A stretch of 64,000 nucleotides of DNA from Datura wrightii (GCA_035772735.1 JASDFA010000010.1:93206001-93270000); one strand, 5' to 3'. Positions 22,988 to 35,849 are shown, counted from the stretch's first letter. Made by a program: numbers and translations. Notes: generated by a model not told the origin, from the letters alone.

Positions 22988-25212
22988 TGTCATAACCCGA
23001 ACATAGGTCCAAATCGAGACACGGGACAAGGAACCGAGAGGCTCCAAGTCGACCCATGGCTTGAACATAACATCTAACTCAAAGATAATAAAGTGGAAGA
23101 TAAACATAATTAATATAGCAGAGGTTTGATAATCTCATAACATCAGAATACATAACTCAACACCAAAGCTGAATACATTCTATCTTTGAAAAGCCTCAAC
23201 TACTGACAAGTTGATGGGACAATACCCCAACGAACTCACTAAAGTCAAAAGATGGAAGTACAAGATACAATTGAGGAGAATAACCCTCGAAAGATGAGGA
23301 TTCACCACTCTAGTTGATAAGTGCTAATGCTGCAAGTCTGGCTAATGATGGGACTGAGCCTGAATATCCTAGCCTATATGATGAAATGATAAAGCATAGA
23401 ATATGCGACCACTACATAGAATGTACTGAGTATGTAAGGTAAGTAAAACCACTAAGTAAGTAAAATCATAAATTATGCATATTATAAAATGTAATCAAGG
23501 TATGATTTTTATAGCAGGGCTTGCATGCTATTTTCTGAAATCATGATCTTAACATAACTAAATATCATAACTAAATCGAATGACCTAAAGCTGAAAACTG
23601 ATTATCATAAGTAATATAGAACATTGGGTCAAATCTGCTGAAAACATAATATCATTACTAATGAACATGCATAATTAAAATAATGAGGAACAATGGGAGA
23701 CTCGTCATATAATTGACATTACTACGATAGAGCTTATGTGGTCCCGACTATCACACTCAAGTGAGTAGATCCATCCAAAGTAGTTCTAGGGCTAAAGATG
23801 CTACCATGATATTGATATCAAGCTGAAGGCCCCTTGGGGGCATGAGAAGCTCACAAGGGAGGTATCGAATAATCTGAACGTACCTACGTTTGCACATAGT
23901 TCTAAGACATAGGATTAACTTACCCTTAGCCTACTTGGTGCTAGACACTACACCCAAAAACATACATATTCTCTCCATCATTTTTCAATGAAACTGAACC
24001 ATCCTCTAATGAAGAAGACGACTCATAACATACATGTATAAATCTGAAATCATGATAGGAGGAGCCTTGGGCTCAAACCATACCACAAGCTAAAAATAGT
24101 GGGAGTCTAAACCCCAAAATCCATTTGGTAAGCTAATACATGAAGTTTAGATCAATCATGAAACATACTTGATCAAATATGCTTTCCCAATACTTAAACA
24201 TGCTTGACATAGACTGGATCATTCGAAAACATGAACATAGACATGGGTAATTCAAAATCATACTTTCTTCATATACATCTCATCATGCTTGAATACATAT
24301 TTCGTAGATCTCAACTTTCATCAACTTTCATGGATGGGCATCATAATTTATAAAACTTGAAAACATAATTTATAATTGAAAAAATCATAAAATATTCCCG
24401 TTAATCATAATTCAACATTAGAAACATGCTTAGATCATACCCTTGATTGAAACTTAGAGAATTCACATATTGGGTTAAAACCCCATAGGTTTATCAACTA
24501 GAATCTCATGAATTGAAGAGGGATTTGGCATGAAATTGGGAAATTACACCTATTCATAACCCTACATACCTGAAGAAATCTGATTTCACAACTTTCTTGA
24601 TTGCCCAATGGGAATTTGGGGAAGAACTTGAGGAATTTATCCTTGATCACCATTAGGAGCTTCTAGACTTGCATGCATGGAAGTGAATAAGCCTAGAATG
24701 AACTTATCCCTATTAAAACACTTTATTCTGAGCTTAAAATTATATAGTATAGTCCTTAGGAACTTAGGAATTACAAAAAAGTTCTTAATAAACTCGTAAG
24801 GAAGAACACACTACCAGTCCCAACAAGGGACTAGACGACTCGTGCTCAATCACCACGACTCATAGTCCTCCCCTCATCTTCTGCACTAGAAATTCTCAAC
24901 ATTGGTCACTAGGAGGGATACCACGACTCGTGGTGATGACTCGTTAGGGACACTACCAAAAACATTCAATCGTCAGTTCGTCAGTCAAACCTTGACCACG
25001 GACCACTCAGCGAATTATGGTGCAAGCCACGACTCGTGGTCACCTCAAAACACAAAATTCCAACCCAGTCAAAGCTCCTCCCCAAGAGTCACTCAACGAA
25101 TCGTGTTGCACCCCACAAGTTACTGGATTACTCGTCTTGTGACCTGATGCAGAAAATTTTATTTTCTCCGTTTCAACTTCCGGGACTGATTTAGGGTTTT
25201 TGGGGTATTACA
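22988..25212 (-). mobile_element. R 5' LTR
   Basis: The LTR is 2225 bp with TG..CA ends on the minus strand. It pairs with 13563-15798. Its U3 (about 24830-25150) includes a perfect 15-nt dyad at 24920-24934 (ACCACGACTCGTGGT) and a second dyad at 25027-25039. Confidence 0.92.
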
Positions 25213-25496
25213 CCAGGACAGTTTAAGAGTATTCCTTGGAGTTTACCTTCCAGTCTAAATATGCACCAGAGATCATTGCTGATCAGAGGGCCCGTATGAG
25301 CAAGTTTTTGAATGGAGTAGCATATTCGCTGGTCAAGAAGCACAGGACCGCTATGCTAAACAGTAACCTATATTTCTTGTGGTTGGTCATATACGCCTAG
25401 AAGATAGAGGCAGAGTAGATGAAAGAGAATGAGAGAGATGCAAAAAAGTCCATGATAGGGAGCCACGAGCAATTCTAGCTGAGGTTTGGTAGTGGA
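25213..25496 (+). pseudogene. O gag, middle segment
   Basis: This continues the gag cut at 13562. After a stop (TAA where a Gln codon is expected) the frame reads E-Y-S-L-E-F-T-F, then SKYAPEIIADQRARMSKFLN, then G-V-A-Y-S-L-V-K-K, the conserved second half of the Tekay-type gag core. It then enters a Lys/Arg/Glu-rich linker and is cut at 25496 by X. The first five bases belong to the R target duplication and the last five (GTGGA) to that of X. Confidence 0.85.
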
Positions 25497-27138
25497 TGAT
25501 AATGCTTAAACTCACACTCTTGATAAAATATGAAGCAAACGTTGTCAATAATGAACACAACAAAGGTTGGGGTCCAACCCATAGGGAATATGGTATGATA
25601 TAGACTAACATAAGTATTTAAGCTTTTAGATATTTTATCTCCGAAAGAAAAGAGATTTATAAAAAATAGTTATAAAACAAAATTGAAAACTGGTTGTTAT
25701 GTATCAAGATTTCCAATAAACTAGGGTAGGTGTTCCCCATGGGTTCATAACTATTTCAAGTTTACACTCATAATCTATCCAAATGCTCATTTGTAGAAAA
25801 TGATAACTAGGGTTCATCCAAATGACTGGTTCGTCCCTATTAGATAACTACACTCAATTACCGGGTTAAGTCTCATGAGCAATTTCAATTAAGCCGTATC
25901 AATTTATTCCAAATTAACTATCCTGCGACCACAGCTCAAGTCGTACAATGACCCATAAATATCATGGTTTCATTATAATTCTCTTTTCGTAATCTCTCCT
26001 TCTATAAGTTCAAGCAAGTAAAGAATTCAGGCAAGTCTTAGCATTTCACTTCATTAAGAAACATTAAAGACGAAGAGAATACAATACAAGTGTTTAGCAT
26101 TGGTTTAGAATCACGTTCTGTAACCATAGTTTGTTAATTCACCATGGTTCCCACAACCCTTGTTGTGGAGCTTCAAGCCTCTCATGATTGTAACATTGTT
26201 ATTAGCATTCATAAACAAACACATAATTGAACACTTACTACGATGATTGAAAGAAAACCTGTTTTGAATATTGCAAGAATTGATGTTGAATAATCCAAGA
26301 ACAAAGAAGAAATCAAAGCAAGAAATCTCTAAGAATTGATTATAATTCACAACAACTTGTCTCTCTAACTGCATCTAATCGCTTCTCTCTACTGAAAAAT
26401 AACCTTAAAGTATGTATACAAATAATTGGAACCTTCTCCTGACTAAATCGACAAACTACCAATATTTGTTGCCACCTTCACCTACGACCCGTAACAAGAT
26501 TGTATGGGTCGTACCTTGACTCGTATGGTGGTTGGATTCTGCCGAATCTAGCTAAGTGTTGAGACATTGTACGACTCGTAACAAGTACCTATGAGTCATA
26601 CAATCTTCCTTTGGCTTGATCTTGCAACTATTGGCATCTTCTGTAAACTTCACGGATGGATGGTATGACTCGTACCTTCGCTTCATAATACGTGACTCCT
26701 TCTTGTACGTTGAGTTCTGCCTGTTATCTATTCTTCTAGTCTTTTTCATGGTTCCTTGGTACGGGTTATAGGTATGTTTCATGACTTGTGATTACCACCC
26801 GTGCTAGGATACTTGGGCTATGCAATTTCTCTTGGAACTTTCCATGACTGCCATGGTACGGCTCGTACCGTGAGCCGTAACTTATCTTTGCTTAATCATT
26901 CGCTCCCAGAACTTTCCACGATTCTCCGTATGGCTTGTACCATGATGGTACAGCTCGTACTGAGATCTGTACTAAGCCATTTTTCAACATTTTCCTCCAT
27001 GTTTTTCACAATTCAGCTCCAACATCTATTTTTTCTGAAAACAATGTAAAAGTACCTCATATCCATATAAACACACCTAAATTCATGTTATTTTTCCAGT
27101 TTTAACCGTTGCAAGTGCTATAATCTCACCGCACATCA
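25497..27138 (-). mobile_element. X 3' LTR
   Basis: The LTR is 1642 bp. Its plus-strand ends are TGATAATGC and GCACATCA. It matches both pieces of the 5' LTR. The region 26470-26980 (U3 on the minus strand) is dense in TACGACTCGTA-type dyads, including one at about 26845-26865. About 25612-26035 has no counterpart in the 5' LTR. The ORFs here are not genes. Confidence 0.88.
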
Positions 27139-27152
27139 ACACCCTCAAGTTA
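27139..27152 (-). other. X polypurine tract region
   Basis: On the minus strand AACTTGAGGGTGT abuts the 3' LTR start. It is purine-rich apart from a few pyrimidines and is in the correct place. Confidence 0.6.
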
Positions 27153-28688
27153 AGACTTTTGCATGTCCTCAAGCAAAGAAAACAAAAACTAAAAACAATG
27201 CTTAACTAGAATGAAAACCTGAAATACTTACAACCAACACAACAAAATTTGCACTAAGAACCATAATCAGCAATTGACCATTTTTCTATTCAAACTAAGT
27301 CAGCTATACACACATGTAAACACAATCAATGACATATAGGGATCAAGATATGGCATCCAACTATCAGCAGAGAATTGAGCTATCATAATTGCTATTCCAA
27401 CAGATAATTGGTAAAATGCAACACAAATCAGGTACCCTCATAGAAAATGAATTCCCCAACACTAAAATATATATAAAATAATGAACTTGGATCTAAACAA
27501 ATGGGATTCTCAGTCTCCCAAAGAAGTTTCAAATGCTGCACATCAAATATCATAGGCTTGCCCTTATTTTCTCTACTTTGGTTGTTCAGACAGCTAAACT
27601 AGGATCACGATAAGACTTTGTTCAATTTGTAATGTAGACTTCGGGGTGGGTATGGTAAATATTGGAATAAATAACTAAACCCTCCTTGGAACTACGTACT
27701 TGTGTCTCTACTTTTACACTTTTCACCCCATTTTTTTATAATTTTCAACTCCTTCCTGTTTTTTCTCCATTTACATCCAATCTATGGGTGTGGTGTGTTT
27801 TCTAAATTTTTTATTCCTTTTTCTATTGTATTTTATTTTCATTTTTTCTTTTTCAGCTTTTTTTTCTTTTCTTGTCACACCACACCGCATTTTAAACCCT
27901 TTTTCCTTTCTTTCCCTTTTTCACCTCCACACAATCTATACACCTCTACTATAGCCACCCTTAAATTATGAATTTTGCCTGGGTGGAGGTTCACAATGTC
28001 CAAGGAGGGACCAAGGCCAAAACAAGTTCATTATAAAAAATAGGATAAGGTTAGTAGGTTAATCAAAGAGAAATGGTCAACATAAGGATCAAAATCAGGA
28101 TCAAGGGATTCATCATTATTTGTTAGGGTCATTTAAGCTAAAGTGGTTCAAAAAATGAATAACAGCCTATAATCATCTCCTAACCAACTATCCTAAAGCC
28201 TATGCAAAGACCAACTGGGCAAGTTCTAGATCCTTAATGTAAAATTAGACTAGGTATCCAACCTCACTCATTCATGGTACCGATTTGCACTGAATCTACC
28301 TATCTAGTTCATGCACGTAAACTACAACTACTTATGCTCATAATTTAAAGGACATACAAAGATCTACAAAAGTCATACAATTGCAATTAAACTACACAAC
28401 TAACATCCAAAATTTTAAACCGGGTCATTTTTTTCAAAAACATCAAACTAGTGAATCTATTTGCTGTCTAAGCTACCTCTAATTAAACGAACACAACTTA
28501 ATATGCCAGTTTTGCTAGATAGCATGCCTAGGGAGAAGAAACATGGCAATAAAAACCCTCGGATGAATAAAATCCCAAAAAATACAAGTACACCGCCACC
28601 TTTGAACAATATGCTTCGTCCCCGAAGCATAAAATATATAAGCATAAGGGAAAGGGGCATAACTGTGTCTACTCAAACATCACTTTCC
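27153..28688 (-). other. X 3' untranslated region
   Basis: There is no protein motif on either strand. The segment 27700-27900 is extremely T/C-rich on the plus strand (A/G-rich on the element's strand); the ORF 27702-27971 arises from that composition. The ORFs 28457-28660 (minus) and 28461-28715 (plus) overlap antisense and have no recognised domain. Confidence 0.6.
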
Positions 28689-28704
28689 ATGGGTTTCCTC
28701 CCAT
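28689..28704 (-). other. X post-pol hairpin
   Basis: On the minus strand ATGGG-AGGAAA-CCCAT forms a 5-bp stem with a 6-nt loop, in the context GTGATGTCAAATCAGGTGATGG. The context aligns base by base with E1 2577-2624. One stem pair is changed T-A to A-T on both sides, so pairing is kept. It lies a few dozen bases beyond the end of integrase. Confidence 0.6.
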
Positions 28705-28745
28705 CCATCACCTGATTTGACATCACAAAACGACGACTCTATCCC

Positions 28746-29195
28746 TCTTATCTCTTCGGTATCTCCCAGATACAGCATTATGGTTTGCCCATTCACCTTG
28801 AACGTTTTACCATATTTATAAGTTCCACTACACCATATGGGGGAAAATTCACCACTCTATATGGTCCCATACACCTTGATTTCAATTTACCAGGATGCAG
28901 ACGAAGCCTTGATTTAAACAATAAGACCAAATCACCAGTGTTGAACTCCCTTTTCGCAATCTTCATGTGATGATAGATCTTCATTCTTTCTTTGCAAATG
29001 GCAATTCTCTCATATGCTAAAATCTTAAATATATATAACTCATTGAGCTAGTATAGTCACAACTTGGCTGCTTCATTCCAGTCTAAGTCCATCTTTTTCA
29101 GAGCCCATAATGCCTTATGCTCTAACTCTACCAGTAGATGAGATGACTTGCCATAAACTAAATGATATGGAACTGAGCCGATGGAGGTCTTATAA
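28746..29195 (-). pseudogene. X integrase, C-terminal part
   Basis: Near 29100-29170 the minus strand reads Y-H-L-V-Y-G-K-S-S-H-L-L-V-E-L-E-H-K-A, the end of the Athila integrase core. The ORF 28793-28984 then gives the C-terminal domain (F-N-T-G-D-L-V-L-L-F, then L-H-P-G-K-L-K-S-R, G-P-Y-R-V-V). A stop at about 29050 separates the two. The N-terminal part continues at 41575 beyond Y. No chromodomain is seen, as expected for Athila. Confidence 0.82.
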
Positions 29196-30216
29196 TATAA
29201 CACCCCAAAAAAATTTTTGGTGATTATTTGATGTTTTGTTCTAGGTTAGTGAAAGTACGGGTTGTATATTGGTCGTAGGTGACAAGGGAAATGTGTACGA
29301 TCAGAAAACCAAAGAGTATGTAATGTTCATAAGTAAGGGTCAACTTTAAACCACTATATCTCCTAATATATAATGAATTAGAAGCCTCACGACCAATCAA
29401 ATTAAAGATCTGTGAGTCTAGTTTTTCGAACATCAAACTTCTTGTCAATCGGAGTTCGGAGTAAGGAGTTATGAGCATTTTACCAAACCATCGTCAGCGG
29501 TAACGCGGGCATGACGCCCTAGCGCCTCCACCGCCCTATTTACTCAAAATCTGATTTTTCACTTGTAGAAAACATTTTCAGCTAAATATAAATCAACCAG
29601 CTTTCTAAGGATTCCCTTTCTCTCTCAATTCCAGCAGCTAGGACAAATAAAATCAAGGAGGAACATCAAGCAAAGTTAAAGAAAATCACAAGATAAGTTG
29701 AGATTACCTTGCCAAGTATGTTAGGGGCTATTTTAGAGCTCGTTTTGGCAAGGTTTTGAAGAAGGTTTTCTGCGTTTCAAAATCTATTTGGACTGCCTAT
29801 ATATCCATATTTGAGTAGGTGTTGAAATCAGGAGAAAAGGTAAGGATTTCACCCCTTTTAAACCTCTCAAATTGCAAAGCAAAAATATGGAAATTGGCAG
29901 CTAACTGAACTGCCAATGGATTGTTTGTTAGCTGAGTTTTGCTCGTTTTCCTCAAGATGTTTGGCTATTTCTTTTATTGGAATTATACTTCATATTGAGG
30001 GGTAGAACCATGGAAAAACAAAGGTAAAATTTCCTCTGGTTTCTCCCTCAAAAGTTAGTTAAAATTAGTTGAGAAAATGGCTAAATGTTGTTGATGTTGC
30101 CATGTGTTGTTGTTGTTATTTTGACTGCCTCTGGCTAGTTATGTTGGCTGCATTTTTTTGATATATATTAAGCTTGTAGTTGGCCTATATAACCACTGGA
30201 TTAAGGAGGTTGAAGG

Positions 30217-32574
30217 TGTCACACCCCACCTTGGGGGGTATGACGGACACCTGGTGCCTGCTAGACTCTAGACTGCTAAATGGTCCAGCCTGAGCACATC
30301 TGGTGCTTTGGCTGGCTTTGGCTCTATTTCAAAAAACAAACCGGCTATATAACGGTTGTAAATACAGCCTCCGGCCAACGGGCTTGTAGCCATCTGTACC
30401 TGTAACAACAGCTAACCAGAAACAAACTTATACAAGGAACCTATGCGGGCCGACAAGGCCACCATGCTGTCTAGTCATCTGTAATATCAACACAAACAAC
30501 TGTAAGACTACGTGACCGGCAAGGTCACCACTACTGTCAAATTAAGGCCTCACACGGCCAGCATAAACTAAAATGCTAAACAGCTATAACTAACTGCACG
30601 GCCTCACGCGACCGGCTCAACTGACCACAGGGAAATATATACATACTGCAAGCCTCTAAGAATAACAATAGAAATGATCGGGACAGGGCTCCGACCTACC
30701 CATACTGCACAACAAAAGAATAGGAGCTACACCTCTGGGGATCAGACTCCGGATGACAGGAGCTGATGACTCACTGGCTGGCTGGAATCACGAGGGATCG
30801 GCTCCTTGTCCGTGAGTACCTGTAGGCAAGCAATACAGCGCCCCGCTAGGCGTCAGTACCACAGGTACTGAGCATGTAAAGCAAACTGAAATATGCAACT
30901 GAAACGAATAGCAACAATAACATGACATTTAAGCAAGAAGTAGCTGAGTCTATCTAGTTCAGGATAACTGGGGAGAGTTTGTTCATTCTGTAACTAACTG
31001 AGCGTACTTGAAGACGTGTCGTCCTTCTGTCTATCAGTATCTAATAGCACATATCAATATACATAATAATACACACAATACCTGACCGACCCCCATAAGC
31101 CGGAAGGTGCCAACCAAGCAAGCAATCTATTTACCCCTACCCGGGTCTAAACCAACCAAAAACAAGTCACTCCACTCATCTGATAACTGTGAGCTCCTCC
31201 TACCGGCCCCCTTGGGTACGTAGCTCAGGCCTTGGCCTCTGACAATAAACTGTGTCTGAGTCCGAAGACTTCTGCCTCTGGGCACAGGTGCGCACCCAGA
31301 GTGGTCTGCCCCTGTAAACAGGGTGTGCTAGTTCTGCGCAGAGTAAACTGAACTACCCCTGCAAGCAGGGTGGTCTGGACCGTATTATCATGGTGGTCGG
31401 CCATCATCGTCCTTTAGTCGGACGGCATCGCCCAACTGGTGGCGGTATCTGAATCTGGTATCGACACAGCTATAACCCAGGGGCGGTGGGGATGCTAAAG
31501 GGTGCCCACATGCCACAACAAGTCTCAACATACAAACACATACACAGCAAGCATGCTCAAATGAAAAATACTAATCATATTCTCTTCTTTTATTTCGAGA
31601 CTAATCTATGTTAAATAACTGATGTTATATGCTGTGTTACACTGTTTCTGACTGCTGGACTTACTGCTACCTGGTCTTTATCTGTCTATCTAATTGTATC
31701 TAGATATAACTCAATAACATAGTACATGCCATCTATAACTGGATATAGCTCAATGATATAAAATGTACCATCTACTACTGGATACAATCTCAACAGATGA
31801 AATACGTATTGCCTGAATATCTATTATTCTGATTATCGCATGATACGTAATAATATAGTAGCATGCTTGCTGGAATTTGTACTAAAATCGTTCCTGTACG
31901 CTGGGTATCTGTTAATAGCGTTTATTCTATTTATTTTCTACCCTGTACTTCCTGGCTTGCCAAAAGAATAACTTTACATACCTGGTTTTTGAGTACCCGA
32001 CTGATCGATGTGATTTCCGTCTGTACTTCTGCTGTTTCTCCCAACTACATTCATATACATGTCAATTAGAACTAAATACATTAATATTCGGGAGAAATTA
32101 TCACTTTTGATATATATTTATCCCAAACTTCAACCTGTCGAAAAATGGTCGAAAACTCATTATTTCTCGATAGTTCAGAAGGGATAAATGCTCACTGCAA
32201 CGCTAGGAACACATTGGTACTAATTTAAATCAATTCTATTTACTTTACCTCAGTAGCACGACGTTTCGCCGGCCAAATTTCACGAAACCAACTCCGTAGG
32301 ATTGCTCTCTGCAGCTTTATACGCCTGTACCTAAGCCGAAACGGAGTTTAGACCGCGTTTCATCGCGTAATTGGAAGGAAATATATATATATATTGACGT
32401 GGGTTTTCCTTTTCACTATTCTCCCCTGTTTTTTTGCTGGAAATGTACTCATTTTTTATGAAGAGGCCGACCCTTTTATTAATCAAATTTTAATATTATT
32501 TTTTTTGACTTCTAAATCCCTTAACCAACATGCCCTCAGGATATTTATTCATTTAAAATTTACGGGGTATAACA
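30217..32574 (-). mobile_element. A: solo LTR with 5-bp target duplication
   Basis: This 2358-bp LTR begins TGTTATACCCCG and ends GGTGTGACA on the minus strand. It is flanked by perfect GAAGG copies (30212-30216 and 32575-32579). Y's other LTR (near 39785) shows the unoccupied site, which confirms the insertion. No internal retroviral sequence is present, so LTR-LTR recombination removed the body. It belongs to the same family as B. ORFs within (such as 31225-31407) are not genes. Confidence 0.92.
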
Positions 32575-33444
32575 GAAGGATGATCATTGATATAGGAAAT
32601 CGTCTAGAGAAAAGTTAATCGGAGAAAGGTATATAAGGCGCCCCGTCTATCATTCTTTTAAGAATGATTCGTGTGTTGTGAATCAAATGAGACAGGAACC
32701 TATTTAAAATTCTTGAGGAAGTATGTTATGCTTCATTTAAGCTTTAAATTCCCATGTTTTATTGACGATAAATGTTAAGATTATGCCTAGCCGAAGTGAG
32801 ATACCTAAAGTGTGATATTGTGTTGATTGTTGTCGAAGTTGTACATGGAGTTGGAGACCCCTCAGCGTGGGCATTGTTAGGTGGTACTTATTGTATGTCA
32901 TGTGTATATATATGTGATGTTAAATGTGTTTAAAGGTCTGGTTGCTAACTGAATTTGGTGAAACAACCGAGATGAGGACGTGTAAATGATTTTAAGCCAT
33001 GTAAAGACGTCACAAGCTATTGAGGATAAATGAGCTTACCAAATTAGGATTACCTGGTTATGGTTTTCCTTTATCTTATGTGTATTTTATGGAATACGTA
33101 AGGCCAAGGGGATGTTTCATAATCCCTTTCCCTTAAGCCGAACGACAAGCTAGCGAGTTTTTGAGCTCTATGTCCCTTGGAGACGATCTATAAATTTTGT
33201 TGAAACTCTTAGGTTATTCATAGTTCCTTATGATTTGTACAAGTTTTTAATACATGCATTTAAGTTCTATTTTCTAGCTTTACATGTTATATGTACTCAG
33301 TTCCAGTTATGCATTACGAAGGAGGCCTATGTAGGCCACATGTTTAGTATTCGTCATTTCTATATTGTATGTATTGAGCAGGTCCAGTATAAGCCATATC
33401 GACTCCATTTATGATTTTGACTAAGCTTTATTTATTTTACCCCG

Positions 33445-33579
33445 GTGTGGTACACCGGTTGGACGGAGTTTACCCCGATATCGTACACCGGTTGGAGGCA
33501 TTTTTATTTTTACCTCGGTATGGTACACAGGCTGGAAGCATTTTTATTTTACCCCAGTGTGGTACACTAGCTGGACGGA
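33445..33579. repeat. 40-bp minisatellite, about 4 units, Y 5' LTR
   Basis: Units have the form TGGTACACCGGCTGGAGGCA followed by a T-rich half and TACCCCGGTA. The matching array in the 3' LTR has about six units. Confidence 0.85.
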
Positions 33580-34285
33580 TTGTATATAGATTTTAAGGAT
33601 GGCAGTCTACTGGCATGTCAGTTATAGTCTTTGTTGTGCATTAGATGGTTGCATTTACACTTCAGTAATGTGTTATTGTCAGGTTTCTGTTTTTAGAATT
33701 TTGGGTTACTACTCCTTATTTCTGGCCTAGTTATCATTTTCTTCTTACATGTTTACAGTTTTAAGCCTTACATACTAGTCCATTTTATTCGTACTGATGT
33801 CCCTTCATCTTGGGATCCTTCCAACAATCGTGCTGCATGTACAGGCCGAGGCTCAGATCATCAGACGTAGTAGGAGACAGACTTCAGCAGAATAGTGGTA
33901 TGCTCCTCTCTTCCAGGAGCCATGTCCTAGTTTGGACTATTTTCAATTTTGTGTACAACATGGTTAGGCCGGAGCCTTGTCCCGTGCATTTCAGTTTGTT
34001 TACTCTGTAGAGGTTGATGATGACTAGTTTGTATAGTAGATTGGGTTGTGTAGTCATATTGGTTTTTCATTTCCTTGCTTAGCTTTATTGTAGCCTTGTC
34101 GGCTTTCAGGTTGCATATTTATAATAGTCAAGGCATTATTGGCCCAGTATTTATCATGGTTGGTTATGATAGGTGGCTTGGTCAGCCTTAGTGTTACATT
34201 TATAGATGCTATATAGCCGGCTTCTCGATCGACCATGAATCGAGTGCCAGTTGCACCCTACCCTAGTTCTGGGGCGTGACAGCCT

Positions 34286-34296
34286 TGGTATTAGAG
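34286..34296 (+). other. Y primer binding site, initiator-Met type
   Basis: TGGTATTAGAG matches TGGTATCAGAG except for one C-to-T change. It lies four bases past the LTR end. Confidence 0.85.
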
Positions 34297-34488
34297 TGAA
34301 ATCGTGTCCTAGGGAGTCTAGAATGTCATATCTAGTAGAGTCTTGCTTATGGATATGTTGTGCACCATTCTTATAATCAGCAGGCTACAGGCCATTTAGG
34401 AATTGTTTCAGTTCTTTTACTAATAGTTCATGCTATAAGTCGAGCTCATAAGTACTGTGATATCTAAATCGTGTTATTCTTTTTGAGT

Positions 34489-35709
34489 ATGCCTGTGTCA
34501 AGGAAGAGGAATACAAGGTTGATTGGCACAGCCGTTGGGGAGGGTACTAGTCTCCCTCCAATGGATCAAAGACACAGGTCAGAGGCTGAGAGTGAATCTC
34601 CTGCCCCAAGTATTACAGTTCCTCCCGCACCAACCAGAGCAATGGCAGATAGACCTCCAGCTCCTCCCGTACCAGCAGTACTTGAGGGTAGTAGAGTGGC
34701 AGACCCTCAAACGCCTGTGGTACCTCCAATTGTTTCGGAAGGATAGGGTCTTGAGGGAGCTGTTCAGCTGATGGATCATATAGCCGTAGGTCAAGAGCAA
34801 TGATTGGAGGCGGTGGAGAGAAATAGAGGCCAGACAACTGAGAGTTCCAGGGCCCGCGAGATCTTGAGTTTGAGCCCTCCTATATTCACCGGATCATACC
34901 CGAGCGAGGATCCTCAGGACTTTATCGATCGGACTTATAGGGTGTTAAAGGTGATGCGAGCTACAACGACTGAGGAAGTAGAGTTGGCGGCCTTCAGACT
35001 ACGTGATGTGGCCATATTGTGGTAAGAGGCTTGGGCTCGATCCAGAGGACCGATGCACCACCAAATGAGTGGGAAGAGTTCTCCGAGGCCTTCATGCACC
35101 ACTATCTACCCCAGAAGCTTTGACAGACTCGAGCTGAGCAGTTTTTGCACCTAGAGCAAGGAAGTATGAGCGTGCCTGAGTATTGTCTTTGGTTTAATTC
35201 TCTTGCCAGGTATGCTCCTTATATGGTTCAGACGATGGAGGATAGAGCTCATCGGTTCGTGTTAGGGTTGGGGCTTTATATAGCTCCAGATTGCTTGGGG
35301 GTATCTACTCAGGAGCACATGGACATTTCATGAATTCAAGCTTTCTCCTAGAGGGCAGAGGATTTGGCTCATCACTTACGGGATACTCGGAGACAGCAGG
35401 AGCAACGAAAGAGAGCTCGGACTTGCAGGATGACCCAGGGGCTCAGTCATCCAGGAAGTTAGTTAGGCCAATAGGGAGTGCCCCAACTCAGTTTCAGGGA
35501 CAGAGAAGGGACCAAGGCCCAGCTCCATCTAGCTCTCGATGATAGGAGTGGGCGGGGCAGAGGCGACCACCATTGCCGCCTTGTCCCCAGTGTGGTAAAT
35601 CTCATTCAGTTCAGTGTCCTCAGGGGCAGAATGTATGTTATCGTTGTGGGAAGCCAGGGCACTTTATAAATGATTGTTCAGATAGGGTCGAGGCGGATCA
35701 GGCGTGATT
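34489..35709 (+). pseudogene. Y gag
   Basis: I place the start at the ATG at 34489 (M-P-V-S-R-K-R); an in-frame GTG at 34471 is not needed. A Pro-rich N-terminus runs to a stop at 34744. The core resumes from 34804 (SLSPPIFTGSYPSEDPQDFI, then A-A-F-R-L-R-D-V-A), shifts frame near 35025-35145 and continues as F-L-H-L-E-Q-G-S-M-S-V-P-E-Y and S-L-A-R-Y-A-P-Y. Two zinc knuckles follow at 35590-35680: C-G-K-S-H-S-V-Q-C and CYRCGKPGHFINDC. It would have encoded the particle protein; stops and frameshifts prevent that. Confidence 0.85.
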
Positions 35710-35849
35710 AGTGGTTGCTTCATCATCATCCGTTCAACCTCCCAGACTTGATCCTCAGCTAGCAACAGGCGGTGGAAGAGACAGAGGGAGAGAGGCTTCT
35801 AGTTCTGGGGCAACCCAAAATCGATATTATGCTTTGGGTGGTCGACAAG

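Larger units (their letters stand above)
13563..25212 (-). mobile_element. R: Tekay-type gypsy retrotransposon inserted in O gag
   Basis: This is a complete minus-strand element of 11.65 kb: 5' LTR 22988-25212, primer site 22973-22983, gag, protease, RT, RNase H, integrase with chromodomain, polypurine tract 15799-15815 and 3' LTR 13563-15798. The flanking 5-mers are CCAAG (13558-13562) and CCAGG (25213-25217), a target duplication with one change. It carries a secondary partial LTR (B, 19587 to about 21790). All genes are broken. Confidence 0.9.
29196..34281 (+). mobile_element. Y 5' LTR (contains solo LTR A)
   Basis: Without the 2363-bp insert this LTR is about 2.7 kb. It starts TATAACACCCC (TA rather than TG) and ends GGGGCGTGACA. 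It is colinear with 38774-41569, including the 40-bp minisatellite at 33445-33579. Near 29500 there is a short GC-rich patch (GCGGTAACGCGGGCATGACG). ORFs such as 33411-33596 and 33810-34010 come from the LTR and recur in the other copy. Confidence 0.9.

Noticed and set aside
27702..27971. Phe-rich plus-strand ORF
   Set aside because: Translation of a T/C-rich tract in the X 3' untranslated region; no start context or homologous motif.
34471..34488. GTG start upstream of Y gag
   Set aside because: The family start M-P-V/M-P-P is at the ATG 34489; a non-ATG start is not needed.
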